From an uncultured SAR86 cluster bacterium (GTDB lineage: Bacteria > Pseudomonadota > Gammaproteobacteria > Magnimaribacterales > D2472): a DNA stretch of 64,000 nucleotides. The notes beneath the pieces were generated by a model. That model saw only the letters and a list, made by a program, of their open reading frames with translations. It made no database searches and was not told the DNA's origin. Location of the stretch: assembly GCA_902617045.1 (NCBI GenBank), contig CACMVA010000002.1, forward strand, positions 1 to 64,000, given 5' to 3'. Position numbers and translations under genes: made by a program. Below are positions 28,212 through 38,277 of this stretch, in pieces (position 1 is the stretch's first letter; the number at the start of each line of letters is the position of its first letter).

Positions 28212-30842
28212 TTAAAAACTTAATTTAAAGCCTAAAGATACTGAAGTTCCAAGATTATATTGATCATATATTACAGTATCCGCCATTGCAGCATAATACT
28301 CCTCATCAAGGATGTTTCTTAATTCAAGTGATATCTTCAAATCAGAATCATTGCTAGCATATGATATTGTTTTGGAATATACAAAATCTACTAGAAGTGG
28401 CGGTTCCTCATATATATCTGGAAGAACGTCAATACCCCTCGCTCTAACTCTGTCACTTACATAATTAACTATGAGTGTTCCTTGAGTGCCATTTTGTAAA
28501 TCGTCCCATCCAAGTTGAAGGTTTGCAATTTCTTCAGATTGTCCTTGAAGTCTTGTATCTCTTCCATTTGCAAACAAGCTGGCAGCATTAACTTCTCTTC
28601 CTTGTGTATTTATATAAGTATCCGTATCACTGTAAATTACCTCAGAATCAGTAGCAGTAAAATTCATTTTTAAAATAAATTCCTTAGTGCTACCCCATTT
28701 TGAATCAGGTAATAGATCTTCATAAATTCTTTCATACTCAATTTCAAAACCAGTCACTTCAGCTGAAGGTACGTTTTGATATGAAGTAATAATTAAGTCA
28801 CCAGATTCATTTACAACTTCTTCAATTGGTTTTGAAATATCTTTAAAGAATAAGCCTGCTGTTAAGAACTGGTTAAATCCCCAATAATATTCAACTCTTA
28901 AATCAATATTGTCTATTTCAGAATTTTCCAAGTATAGCGAACCTGATATAACCCTATCAGTATCAACATCTATAAATAATGTTGGGGATAGCTCCCTAAA
29001 TGTTGGTCTCGCAATAGTTTGAGAAAGACCAAATCTTATTTGAAGATTTTCATCAAATTCAGGTAAATAAGTTAATGTGAAAGAAGGTAAAGTGTAATCT
29101 TCATCAATAACTTTCTCTATATTGTTGTCAACAATTTGGAATACATCATAAGTGTTTACCATTTGTTCGCCGTCTTCGAACCTTAAGCCTGCTGCCAATC
29201 TAAAATTTTCATTTAAATAAGCATCTAGGTTGAAATATAAAGAGGAAATTTCTAAATCGCCTTGATAGCCTGCTGGCGATGAAGCTGCAGTATTTTCAAT
29301 TACTATTAATCTTGATGGATCAAAATTTTTATCTTCAAATATATAATCAATTCTGTTGTCTAATCCATCGGTTGGTATTGGTCCACCCTCAGCTAAAAAT
29401 CTATAACTTCTAACCTGTGCATCTCTATAGTTATTTGATTGATCAAACCCTGTCTTTATAATTACTTCCTGGTCTCCAAGTTGTAATGGGAATGTTAAAT
29501 CGAGACCAAAATTCTCATTATCATCATTTACATAGCTAAACTGTGTTTGATTTCTGCCTGTATTTACATCGTAACGATAAAAGCCTCTATCATCAGTATC
29601 TTCATAGAAGACTACTCTTTCGTATGGTGCATATCTTGAAGCATCACCACCTGCAAGCCTTACATCAAGTTGTATATCATTTTGAAAAAGATAACTATAA
29701 TTAAGTTGGTGATTTTTAAGCTCTCTTTCAAAAAACTCAGTGAAATCTTCTCTGACATCTCCTGAGTCAGACGTATCATATCCTTGAAGGGTTCTTGCCT
29801 CTTTTGTACCTTTATGAATATACATGCCAGTATATTTAAGTTCTGCAGAGTCTGTCTCAATGCCTGCAACAGCCATAAGATATGAAGTTACATTATTTGA
29901 GGTTGATTTAAATGTCTTATCATTTCCCCTTATAACGATAGAAGTACCATCTCCTTGAGCTTGAATATCGCCAGTTTGTCTGATTCCTTCTTGAGTTTCC
30001 CAAGAGCTTTTTACGCCAGCTGTAAGAAGAACACCTATAGTTGCAGATTCATCATCAAGAATATCTTCAATGCCTATATTTAGTTCATCCCCATAGGTAA
30101 AACTTACCGAGTTATCCAAAGGCACATCACCTTCTTGAATAACCCAAAGTTCTGAATTAACAAACTCTCGACCTGCATTTGCAAGTTGATAAGTTTTGAA
30201 ATTTGACCTATCTAGCTTTTGATTGCCATTTATTGCTCTTTGAACAAATGACGGAAAATCTCTTGTACCATCATCATATCCAAGATCATCGTCATCACCA
30301 CCATCATACAAAAGGCCATCTGATAGGGATGTTTCGGAATTGTATCCTGATGAAAAAGATAGATCTAAAATTCTCTCTGAAGGAACAGCTTTGGTATTAA
30401 TCTCTATAATACCGCCACCAAATTCACCTGGCATATCTGCTGAGTAGGTCTTTTGAACGATTGATGATTCAATAAGCTGGGTTGGAAACAAATCTAAGGG
30501 AACTACTCTTTTAAGGGGTTCTGGGCTTGGAAGACCTGAACCATTTAAAGTTGCAGCAGAATATCTCTCTCCAAGACCTCTAACATAAACATATTTGCCT
30601 CTAACAAGACTTAAACCAGTTAATCTTGTTAGAGCTATGGCAATATTATCATCTCCTGTTCTTTCTATTTCAGATGAATCAAGAATCGCAGAAATTTCAG
30701 AAGTATCTCTTTTTTCATCTGGGATAAAAGAACCACTTACAACCACTTCCTCGATTTCTTGAGACATACTAAAAATTGAAAACAATGAAAGTCCAATAAT
30801 AATGTTGTACTTAAGAAACTTTAATGTATTTTTTGATTTCAT
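28212..30842 (-). CDS. TonB-dependent outer-membrane receptor (phosphate block)
   Basis: 876 residues with signal peptide and N-terminal [13 protein letters not shown]. Plug: [46 protein letters not shown] and [16 protein letters not shown]; barrel ends SLGFKLSF. The [14 protein letters not shown] form is typical of receptors encoded next to the beta-helix lipoprotein family described upstream. It starts 37 bases after that lipoprotein gene and most likely forms one outer-membrane unit with it. Substrate unknown, phosphate-related by context. Confidence 0.93.
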   Translation of the reverse strand: MKSKNTLKFLKYNIIIGLSLFSIFSMSQEIEEVVVSGSFIPDEKRDTSEISAILDSSEIERTGDDNIAIALTRLTGLSLVRGKYVYVRGLGERYSAATLNGSGLPSPEPLKRVVPLDLFPTQLIESSIVQKTYSADMPGEFGGGIIEINTKAVPSERILDLSFSSGYNSETSLSDGLLYDGGDDDDLGYDDGTRDFPSFVQRAINGNQKLDRSNFKTYQLANAGREFVNSELWVIQEGDVPLDNSVSFTYGDELNIGIEDILDDESATIGVLLTAGVKSSWETQEGIRQTGDIQAQGDGTSIVIRGNDKTFKSTSNNVTSYLMAVAGIETDSAELKYTGMYIHKGTKEARTLQGYDTSDSGDVREDFTEFFERELKNHQLNYSYLFQNDIQLDVRLAGGDASRYAPYERVVFYEDTDDRGFYRYDVNTGRNQTQFSYVNDDNENFGLDLTFPLQLGDQEVIIKTGFDQSNNYRDAQVRSYRFLAEGGPIPTDGLDNRIDYIFEDKNFDPSRLIVIENTAASSPAGYQGDLEISSLYFNLDAYLNENFRLAAGLRFEDGEQMVNTYDVFQIVDNNIEKVIDEDYTLPSFTLTYLPEFDENLQIRFGLSQTIARPTFRELSPTLFIDVDTDRVISGSLYLENSEIDNIDLRVEYYWGFNQFLTAGLFFKDISKPIEEVVNESGDLIITSYQNVPSAEVTGFEIEYERIYEDLLPDSKWGSTKEFILKMNFTATDSEVIYSDTDTYINTQGREVNAASLFANGRDTRLQGQSEEIANLQLGWDDLQNGTQGTLIVNYVSDRVRARGIDVLPDIYEEPPLLVDFVYSKTISYASNDSDLKISLELRNILDEEYYAAMADTVIYDQYNLGTSVSLGFKLSF

Positions 30843-30879
30843 TTATCTCTCCATTAAATATATTTTTTTAAATACAACC

Positions 30880-33843
30880 TTATTGAACTTCTATAGTTCC
30901 AGACAAAGTCCAGTTCTTATACCAAGTATCAGTAGAACTGCTAACAGCCCCTATATATGTTGGTGTTGTAAACCAACTGTCACTATTATAAGTATCGGGT
31001 ATTGCTGTTACTGCAGCTGCATTCTCAGCAGTACCGTTGACCACCCCTGATAGTGTATTAACATAAGAACCTCCTCCAGAATTTGCACCATAGAGGTTGT
31101 TTGAGCCGGCTTTTACAATCGCATCAACTTGAGCGATTGTTGCTCCACCAGATGATGCATCTGTTTTGATATAGCCAGGGCAATCCATTGCGACAGAGTT
31201 CATAGAAAATGTAGGTGTTACTGCACCTGCTTGAACAGTTTCTATAAATGTTGTTTCAATACAATTTGTAGTTCGGCCTGTTACAGCACTATTTACAATT
31301 GCAACTCCATTTAGATATTGACCTGAAACACCCTCTTTTAATTTGAATATTTCATCAAATCCTTTTGAAATAAATGTGAAGTTTGAGACAACAGCATTTG
31401 ATCTAGGTTCTGTAAGATAACCGACTGCTGCATCAGAATTAGTGTTATCTGACTCAACAATATGATCACCTTTATCATTAGATTGTTGAACAATTACGTA
31501 TTGAAGCCTGCCTTGATAACCCCAGTCTATATCTAAATTGTCATCGTCAGCACCAGTACAAACAAGGTATTTAACATCAACTGTTCCTCCAAAGAACTCA
31601 ACACAGTCATCTGCATTATTATGAACTTGGATATATGAAACATCTGTTCCACTCCCAACACCACCGAATGTTATTCCATTAAGTTCGTTACCAGGAAAAA
31701 CTTCATATCCTGCGTATTGTACTCTTACATATTTTAAAGTTCCGCTACTATCAGTTGGAATTTCACCACCCATAGTATCTCCAACGGATCCTTCAACGTT
31801 CTTTTCACAAGGGTTAACTCTTGTTCCAGCTGTTGATGAAGTACCTGGTGTTGAGAATGAGCATTTATTAATAGGAGATTTTCCAAGCAAAACTAATCCG
31901 CCCCATAAACCTCTTGTATTAACAATATCTGCTTCACCTAAAATGTCCTGTCTACCAGTCATAATAATTGGTGCGGATGAAGTTCCAACTGCGCTAATTT
32001 TAGAACCTCTTGTGACAACCAAATAATCGTTTCCAGATTCTCCAAAAACAGTAACACCAGGTTCAATTGTTAATGTAGCACTAACGCCACCTGTTTTTGT
32101 TCCGTCTGATCCCATATCAATACCTACAGCAACCTTGCCATCCAATTTATAATAGTTTCCAGCTACTAAAGTTAAATCGGTTGTTAGAACTCCAGATAAT
32201 GAACATACCTTCCTTCCTAGGAGCACCTCTGATTCTAGCGTTCCAGCTGGACATTCAGGATCTGTGAATAATCCTAAAGTCCAACCAGAAGCCCAGTTGT
32301 TATCTATATCGGACCCAGGGGAAAATGCTCCAATATAGTTTGTAGCTGAAAACCAAGTGTCAACAATATATCTCTCCTCTTTTGAGCTATAAGTTGGACA
32401 TAAATCTGTAGGTGTTCCTACTGCATGAGGTCCAACTGCACACATACCCTGAACTTTTGATACATCAAAAGCAGAAGTGACTGCACTCTCGTTATCTCCT
32501 AAAAAGAATCCTGAAACAAGAGTATTTGTTCCAATTACTAAATCTGTTGCTCTTTCTTTAATTGAAGCCTCTAATTGTTCTGCGGTTACTCCACTAGAAG
32601 AGGTATCAGCCTTAAAAGGAGATGTATCACCTGCAGCATCCATAAAGACGGAGTGATGCTGAATTTTTGGTGTTATGGCGCCATCTTGGATAGTCTCAAT
32701 ATTAGTAGATTCAATAAGATTTTGAGATACGTTATTTTTTACAATACCATTAATGTAAATACCAGAAACTCCCTCTTTATATTTTAGAGGTTCATCAGCA
32801 CCTTGAGCTAAAAATGTAAAATTTGAAACCATAGGACGTGATCTTGGTTCTGTAAGATAGCCTACTGAGCTATCTGAGTTAGTATTATCTGACTCTACTA
32901 CGTGATCACTTGCATCTGAAGATTGTTTAACAACTACAAATTGCATTTTTCCTTGGTATCCCCAATCGATATCGAGATTGTCATCACCAGCGTTTGTGCA
33001 AATTAGATGCTTAACATTGACAGTGCCACCAAAAAACTCAACACAATCATCTTGGTTGTTATGAACTTGAACAAAATCGACTTCTGTAGCATCACCAACA
33101 CCACCAAAAGTTATGCCATTTAATTCATTGCCTGGAAAAATCTCATATCCTGCGTATTCAACTCTCACAAAATTTAATTTACCTGAATTATCATTTTTGT
33201 TAGCGCCGCCCATTAGTGCGTTTGAACCCTCAACAACTCTTTCACACTCTGCAGTACCTCTTACATCGTTTGAACACTTATTGATTGGTGCTTGACCTAG
33301 AATAACCAAGCCGCCCCATAGACCTCTCTCTAATTCTCCAACTGTGCCTTCAATTGCAGTATTGTGTGTAAATCTAATTGGTTTTGATTGAGTACCATTA
33401 GCTATAATTTTTGAACCCCTGTTAACAACAAGATAATCCTGAGAAACTTTTCCTAAAATCACAGCATCAGCAGGTATTGTTAATGTAGCTGAAACACCAC
33501 CTGATTTTGTTCCATCACCACCCATGTCGACACCAACATCAACCTTTCCAAGCATTCTATACATAACATCAGCTGTGAGAGTAAGGTCACTAGTAATAGG
33601 TCCTTGAATTGCACAAACTGTGTTTCCTGCAACTGGGGATCCATTTATTATAAACGGAGATTCCGGACACTCTCCAGAACGAACATTGCTGCCAGCGCCG
33701 CCTGAACCACCGCCACCAGTAGGATCATCTAAAGATCCTAATTCACCAGGTGATACAATACTTGTATCGCCACCCCCGCCACATGCTACGAGTATAAATG
33801 TTGATAATATTAAAGTTGTTTTTTTGATAGAGTTAAAAATCAT
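30880..33843 (-). CDS. Large tandem-duplicated lipoprotein, TonB-receptor partner
   Basis: 987 residues. Lipobox LILSTFILVAC at the N-terminus, then a Gly-rich linker and two homologous units (about 57-525 and 526-987). Each unit begins ECP, has DGTKSGGVSATLTI or DGTKTGGVSATLTI, RGLWGGLV, GNELNGITFGGVG, DDCVEFFGGTV, DNLDIDWGYQG and ESDNTNSD, and ends near a D-W-F-rich YIGA motif. I recognise the single-unit family as widespread next to TonB receptors in Bacteroidetes and Proteobacteria; beta-helix fold is inferred. Probably surface exposed, possibly exported by the adjacent type II system. A Pho-box-like site precedes it. Biochemical role unknown. Confidence 0.88.
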   Translation of the reverse strand: MIFNSIKKTTLILSTFILVACGGGGDTSIVSPGELGSLDDPTGGGGSGGAGSNVRSGECPESPFIINGSPVAGNTVCAIQGPITSDLTLTADVMYRMLGKVDVGVDMGGDGTKSGGVSATLTIPADAVILGKVSQDYLVVNRGSKIIANGTQSKPIRFTHNTAIEGTVGELERGLWGGLVILGQAPINKCSNDVRGTAECERVVEGSNALMGGANKNDNSGKLNFVRVEYAGYEIFPGNELNGITFGGVGDATEVDFVQVHNNQDDCVEFFGGTVNVKHLICTNAGDDNLDIDWGYQGKMQFVVVKQSSDASDHVVESDNTNSDSSVGYLTEPRSRPMVSNFTFLAQGADEPLKYKEGVSGIYINGIVKNNVSQNLIESTNIETIQDGAITPKIQHHSVFMDAAGDTSPFKADTSSSGVTAEQLEASIKERATDLVIGTNTLVSGFFLGDNESAVTSAFDVSKVQGMCAVGPHAVGTPTDLCPTYSSKEERYIVDTWFSATNYIGAFSPGSDIDNNWASGWTLGLFTDPECPAGTLESEVLLGRKVCSLSGVLTTDLTLVAGNYYKLDGKVAVGIDMGSDGTKTGGVSATLTIEPGVTVFGESGNDYLVVTRGSKISAVGTSSAPIIMTGRQDILGEADIVNTRGLWGGLVLLGKSPINKCSFSTPGTSSTAGTRVNPCEKNVEGSVGDTMGGEIPTDSSGTLKYVRVQYAGYEVFPGNELNGITFGGVGSGTDVSYIQVHNNADDCVEFFGGTVDVKYLVCTGADDDNLDIDWGYQGRLQYVIVQQSNDKGDHIVESDNTNSDAAVGYLTEPRSNAVVSNFTFISKGFDEIFKLKEGVSGQYLNGVAIVNSAVTGRTTNCIETTFIETVQAGAVTPTFSMNSVAMDCPGYIKTDASSGGATIAQVDAIVKAGSNNLYGANSGGGSYVNTLSGVVNGTAENAAAVTAIPDTYNSDSWFTTPTYIGAVSSSTDTWYKNWTLSGTIEVQ

Positions 33844-33932
33844 AATAAGCTCCTCCTGAGATTACATAATGATATTTAAATCTAGTTGAGTTACTAAGGA
33901 TTGAACTTAACGAAAATTAAAAAAACAATTTT

Positions 33933-33960
33933 GTTACAAAATTTTTCAGATTTGTTACAG
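33933..33960 (-). promoter_or_regulatory. Candidate Pho box upstream of the duplicated lipoprotein
   Basis: On the minus strand CTGTAAC (33960-33954), AAAT, CTGAAAA (33949-33943), then ATT and TTGTAAC (33939-33933). This resembles direct PhoB half-sites (CTGTCAT-type, 7 bases plus 4-base A/T spacer); the first two are spaced exactly 11 bases, the third 10. It lies between the phoR stop and the lipoprotein start, about 90 bases before the ATG. Confidence 0.65.
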
Positions 33961-33962
33961 AT

Positions 33963-35732
33963 TTATGAAGTTTTTAAAGGTAAAGTAAACCAAAAGATTG
34001 ATCCCTGAGGTTTTGCATTTTTTACTCCAACCTCACCATTTAAATTATTTACAAGATTTTTTACAATAGCAAGACCTAGACCACTTCCTTTTTCCTCAGT
34101 TGCTCTAGCTTCAGCCGTTCTGTAAAACCTATCAAATAAAAAGTCTTGCTCTTCATCAGGAATGCCTCTTCCACTGTCTTTTACACTAATTTCTAAATGA
34201 TCTTTTACTTTTTTTGTAGAGATATTGATTATCGATTGAGAATCAGAATACTTAAAAGCATTTTCAATTAGGTTATTTAGAATTCTTTCAAGAGCATTTT
34301 TATCTGCTAAAACTATTTTTCCTTTAGAGCAAGAGCACATAATAGATATATTTTTTCTTTTGCCAAGATTTTTTAGAGAATCAATGGCTTTATTGATATG
34401 TTTATTTATGTCAAGTTCTTCAATATTTAGTTTTAGCTCTCCATAATCGATTCTTGATAAATCAAGTAAAGAAGATACCATATCGCTAAGTCTTTCAGCG
34501 TTATGTAAAATAGCCTTTGCAAAAACTTTTGACTGTTTTTTGTCATCAAGCGCACCATCGACAAGAGTTTCAGAATTTGCCATGATAACACTTACTGGTG
34601 TTCTTAATTCATGAGAAACATTTGATATAAAATCTCTTCTCATAGAGCTAAATCTTCTTAGTTGAGTAATGTCATGAACAACCAAAATAAATTCTTTTGT
34701 AGTTTTAGATTGATTTATTGTTGCAAGAACCCATCTAGTGCTTCTATCGTTTAACTCAATTTCAAATTCAATATCGGCTCTTTTTTTCTTTTTCGCCCTT
34801 TTTAATAAATAATTAAGTGATTTGATATTAAGGTCAGTAATTTTTTTTCCAACTAATTCATTTTTATTTAAGATCAATGACACTTGTTCATTTTCATATG
34901 TGATTTTGCCATCTATATCAGCAACTATAATACCCTCTCCTAAATCATCTAAGACTGAACCAAACTGGTCTCTTTGTTTAGCAATTAAATTGATTTTTGA
35001 TTTAAGCTCCTCTGAGATTTGTGAAACACTTTGGGCAACATTACCAAATTCGTCAGTCCTCTCAGTAGGAAGTGCTTTTAAGTCTTTCTTTCTTGCCTTT
35101 CCATCTGCATCTGCAATTTTTGAAGTTGCATAAGCTAGATCTGCAATACTTCTGTAGGCATAGTTCGCGGCTATACCAGATGCTATTGATGTAACAATAA
35201 AAGCAACCAAAGCAATTAAAATTATAGAAAGATTTAAACTTCCTATTGCAGAATCAACATTTACATAGGGAACTGCTATTCTAATGACATTTGGACTCAC
35301 ATCATTATTATCCAAAATAGCGTAATACATCTGCTGTTGTTTTACAGTATCGCTATAACGAATAGACCAGCCTCTTCCTTTTAAAAAAGCGTCTTGAACC
35401 TCAGGTCTATTAATATGATTATCCATGTCATTAATATTCTGAGTGTCAACATCTGAGTCACCAATTACTCTACCATCAGACAATATAAGTGTTACTCTAG
35501 AATTTGAAGCACTACCCAGTCTGTCAGCTAAAGAGTCAGCTTCATTAAGATCTCCAATTGCATCAACTTCATCAACAACTTCTGCAAGAAGAGAGGCTTG
35601 ATTTTGTAACTCATTAATAATGTGCTTTTGAAAGGTATCGGTGATATCTCTTTCAGCAATAATGTATGAAACAAAAATACCTAATCCTAGGGATATAAAG
35701 ATAATTAAAAATAATCGGGATCCTATTCCCAT
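33963..35732 (-). CDS. phoR: Phosphate regulon sensor histidine kinase PhoR
   Basis: 589 residues, longer than E. coli PhoR (431) because of a sensor domain of about 140 residues between two transmembrane helices (near 7-25 and 167-187). Then HAMP, PAS, the phosphoacceptor FISNVSHELRTPVS and the ATPase boxes NLIENAFKYS, DSGRGIPDE and GSGLGLAIVKN. The periplasmic loop resembles the extended PhoR/ResE kinases of other phyla. Lies 4 bases downstream of phoB. Confidence 0.9.
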   Translation of the reverse strand: MGIGSRLFLIIFISLGLGIFVSYIIAERDITDTFQKHIINELQNQASLLAEVVDEVDAIGDLNEADSLADRLGSASNSRVTLILSDGRVIGDSDVDTQNINDMDNHINRPEVQDAFLKGRGWSIRYSDTVKQQQMYYAILDNNDVSPNVIRIAVPYVNVDSAIGSLNLSIILIALVAFIVTSIASGIAANYAYRSIADLAYATSKIADADGKARKKDLKALPTERTDEFGNVAQSVSQISEELKSKINLIAKQRDQFGSVLDDLGEGIIVADIDGKITYENEQVSLILNKNELVGKKITDLNIKSLNYLLKRAKKKKRADIEFEIELNDRSTRWVLATINQSKTTKEFILVVHDITQLRRFSSMRRDFISNVSHELRTPVSVIMANSETLVDGALDDKKQSKVFAKAILHNAERLSDMVSSLLDLSRIDYGELKLNIEELDINKHINKAIDSLKNLGKRKNISIMCSCSKGKIVLADKNALERILNNLIENAFKYSDSQSIINISTKKVKDHLEISVKDSGRGIPDEEQDFLFDRFYRTAEARATEEKGSGLGLAIVKNLVNNLNGEVGVKNAKPQGSIFWFTLPLKTS

Positions 35733-35736
35733 CTAT

Positions 35737-36423
35737 CTAATCCGGTGATCTAGAGAATTTATAGCCAACGCCTCTAATAGTTTGAACATATTTACCCATT
35801 GGCCCAAGTTTTTCTCTAAGGCGTTTTATGTGAGTATCAACAGTCCTTGTTGTAACTTCAGAGCTGTAACCCCAAACGTCACTGAGCAACTGATCTCTAG
35901 ATTGAACTCTTCCTCTTCTATCAACAAGTTGTCTCAACAATCTAAATTCTAAAGCTGTTAAATCTATTTGATCATTGTTAACTTGAACTTCGTGAGATTC
36001 AACATCAATACTTAGATCACCAAATTGACGCCCAACCTCTAAAACATCTTCTTTTTTTTGACCTCTTTTTAATATGGCTTTAATTCTTAAAATTAATTCT
36101 CGAACACTAAAAGGTTTAGTTACATAATCATCAGCCCCTAATTCAAAACCAACCACTTTATCAACCTCATCGTCTTTAGCGGTTAGGATAATTATTGGAA
36201 TGGTTTCTGTCTCAGGATTAGATTTCATTTTTTTACACAAATCTAAACCTGAACCATCAGGCAACATAAGATCTAAAAGAATCAAAGAATACTTATTTAA
36301 ATTTAAAACAGATTCTGCCTCAGATAATGAAGATGCGCTTGTCACAGTATAGTTTTCTCTTGAGAGATTATATTCCAGATTTTTTCTTATATCTGGCTCA
36401 TCTTCAATAACTAATATATTCAC
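35737..36423 (-). CDS. phoB: Phosphate regulon response regulator PhoB
   Basis: 228 residues: receiver domain with phospho-acceptor Asp51 in LILLDLMLPDGSG, conserved Thr in IIILTAKDD and Lys in YVTKPFSVREL, then an OmpR/PhoB winged helix (LTALEFRLLRQLVDRRGRV, TRTVDTHIKRLREKLG, IRGVGYKF). Activates genes under phosphate starvation. No Pho box was obvious before phoB itself. Operon order phoB-phoR followed by lipoprotein and TonB receptor. Confidence 0.93.
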   Translation of the reverse strand: MNILVIEDEPDIRKNLEYNLSRENYTVTSASSLSEAESVLNLNKYSLILLDLMLPDGSGLDLCKKMKSNPETETIPIIILTAKDDEVDKVVGFELGADDYVTKPFSVRELILRIKAILKRGQKKEDVLEVGRQFGDLSIDVESHEVQVNNDQIDLTALEFRLLRQLVDRRGRVQSRDQLLSDVWGYSSEVTTRTVDTHIKRLREKLGPMGKYVQTIRGVGYKFSRSPD

Positions 36424-36493
36424 AGTTACCCCAATATTTAAAATGTATTTTTACTTTTTTTTTGATATTTTGAAAGTAAAAAATAAAAATAAT

Positions 36494-38176
36494 TTACTCT
36501 TGAGTAAAAATTTCTCTTAGAGCTGGCTTGTCAAATTTCCCAGATGCTACAAGAGGAAGATTTGAGTCCATGAATTTAATTAGAGCTGGAATTTTAAATG
36601 CCGCCAATTTGTCAGATAAAAACTTTACTAAATCATCTTTATTTAGATTAGATCCTTCTCTTAAGACTACTGCTGAGCATAAAATTTCTCCCAGTCTTTC
36701 ATCAGGAATTCCAAAAACTGATGCTTCAAGAACATCTGGATGTTCATATATAGCATTTTCAACTTCAGGGCATGCAATATTTTCACCACCTCTAATTACC
36801 ATATCTTTAATTCTGTCCACGATGTATAAAAAAGGACCATCAAATTTGCCCATATCTCCAGATTTAAACCATCCTTCATTATTAATACATTCTTTTGTCG
36901 CATCCTCATTTTTCCAATATCCCAACATATTTGATTGAGATTTAATTGCAACTTCACCGATTTCACCTTCAGGTAATTCATTCCAATTGGAGTCAATTAT
37001 TTTTATTTCTGTTAATGGTGGAACAACTCTGCCAGCAGAAGACGGATTTTGAATATATTCATCGCCGCTTGCAAGTGTTCCTAATGCATTTGTTTCTGTT
37101 AATCCGTATCCAATACCAGGCCTTCCTTTAAAATTCTCATCTAAAAGTTTTACATGCTCTGCTGGCCTTGGACCACCTCCTCCACCTAATACTTTCAAAG
37201 AGGAAAGATCATATTTATCTCTATCAGGATGATTTAATAACTCCCAAGTTTGTGTGGGAACCCCAGTTATATCCGATACCTTTTCTTCACTAATTAGTTT
37301 AATTGCATCACCAGCATCCCATTTTTTCATCATAACAACCTTTCTTCCAACCAAAATTGACATTAGAAATGCAACATGACTTCCAGTGGCATGAAATAAA
37401 GGAACACATAATAGAATTGAAGATTCTGAACTTGCCAATGGAGTTGCATCTTTGCCAAGTCTTGCTTCTCTTTGACTTAAAACAGTTGAAATAAATGCCC
37501 AACTAAACATTGAAGATATAACTCCACGTTGTGATGATAATACTCCTTTTGGTTTCCCGGTTGATCCAGAAGTATAGTAAATTGTTGCATGGTCATCTCT
37601 ATTAATATCAATATCGGGCCATTCTTCAGAGTGATTTTTTGTGAAATCATCAAATGATTCGAAGCTATCATCAGGCGTGTAGGTGGTTATAATTTTTTTT
37701 ACACTTGTTAGAGATTCAAGTCCTTTTAATCTTTTTTGATCTCCAAATAATACTTTTGCATCGCAATGCTCCATTGCGTAAATTATTTCATCAGGAACCC
37801 ACCAAGAATTTAATGGAACACAAACTGCGCCTATTCCAACAATACCCATATATGCAAAAATAAACTCTGGGTTATTTTGCATACATATTGCAACTCTGTC
37901 CCCTTTTTGAACCCCTTCTTCGATAAGAGCATTTCCAACTTGAGCTGCCTTTGAGATTGTTTCTTTAAAAGTATATCTCTCAGACTCATAAACTAAAAAA
38001 TCTTTATCTGCATGAAGTAAGCCAAAATCAAAATATCCTTTTAAATTGTCAGGAAACGTTACATATTCGCTGAAAGAATTACCGTTTTCATCCTGAGTTT
38101 CTCGTGTTTCAAAAATTTCGCCAGGTTTGGTTAATTCAGATACGATTTCATTGAATAGTTGATTTGAATCAGTCAT
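36494..38176 (-). CDS. Acyl-CoA synthetase / AMP-dependent ligase
   Basis: 560 residues of the ANL superfamily. P-loop-like TIYYTSGSTGKPKGVL, adenylate-binding GYGLTETNALG, hinge FKSGDMGKFDG and VDRIKDMVIRGGENIACPEVE, and the catalytic Lys near the end in ASGKFDKPALR. Activates a carboxylic acid to its CoA thioester with ATP; long or medium-chain fatty acids are the likely class, not provable here. Divergent from a second synthetase across 101 bases of very AT-rich promoter DNA. Confidence 0.9.
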   Translation of the reverse strand: MTDSNQLFNEIVSELTKPGEIFETRETQDENGNSFSEYVTFPDNLKGYFDFGLLHADKDFLVYESERYTFKETISKAAQVGNALIEEGVQKGDRVAICMQNNPEFIFAYMGIVGIGAVCVPLNSWWVPDEIIYAMEHCDAKVLFGDQKRLKGLESLTSVKKIITTYTPDDSFESFDDFTKNHSEEWPDIDINRDDHATIYYTSGSTGKPKGVLSSQRGVISSMFSWAFISTVLSQREARLGKDATPLASSESSILLCVPLFHATGSHVAFLMSILVGRKVVMMKKWDAGDAIKLISEEKVSDITGVPTQTWELLNHPDRDKYDLSSLKVLGGGGGPRPAEHVKLLDENFKGRPGIGYGLTETNALGTLASGDEYIQNPSSAGRVVPPLTEIKIIDSNWNELPEGEIGEVAIKSQSNMLGYWKNEDATKECINNEGWFKSGDMGKFDGPFLYIVDRIKDMVIRGGENIACPEVENAIYEHPDVLEASVFGIPDERLGEILCSAVVLREGSNLNKDDLVKFLSDKLAAFKIPALIKFMDSNLPLVASGKFDKPALREIFTQE

Positions 38177-38277
38177 TTTATGTGATTAATATTATTTTAC
38201 TTTTATAAATATTATTATAACGATACTATATTTAATATATAGCATATTAAAATACTAGCTTAATAGAGGAGAATGAA

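Noticed and set aside
30203-30400. His-rich plus-strand reading frame inside the TonB receptor gene
   Set aside because: Shadow of Asp-rich codons in the receptor; no ribosome site or family.
36424-36493. Pho box or clear terminator before phoB
   Set aside because: The spacer holds an imperfect A/T-only hairpin but no recognisable half-sites or GC stem.
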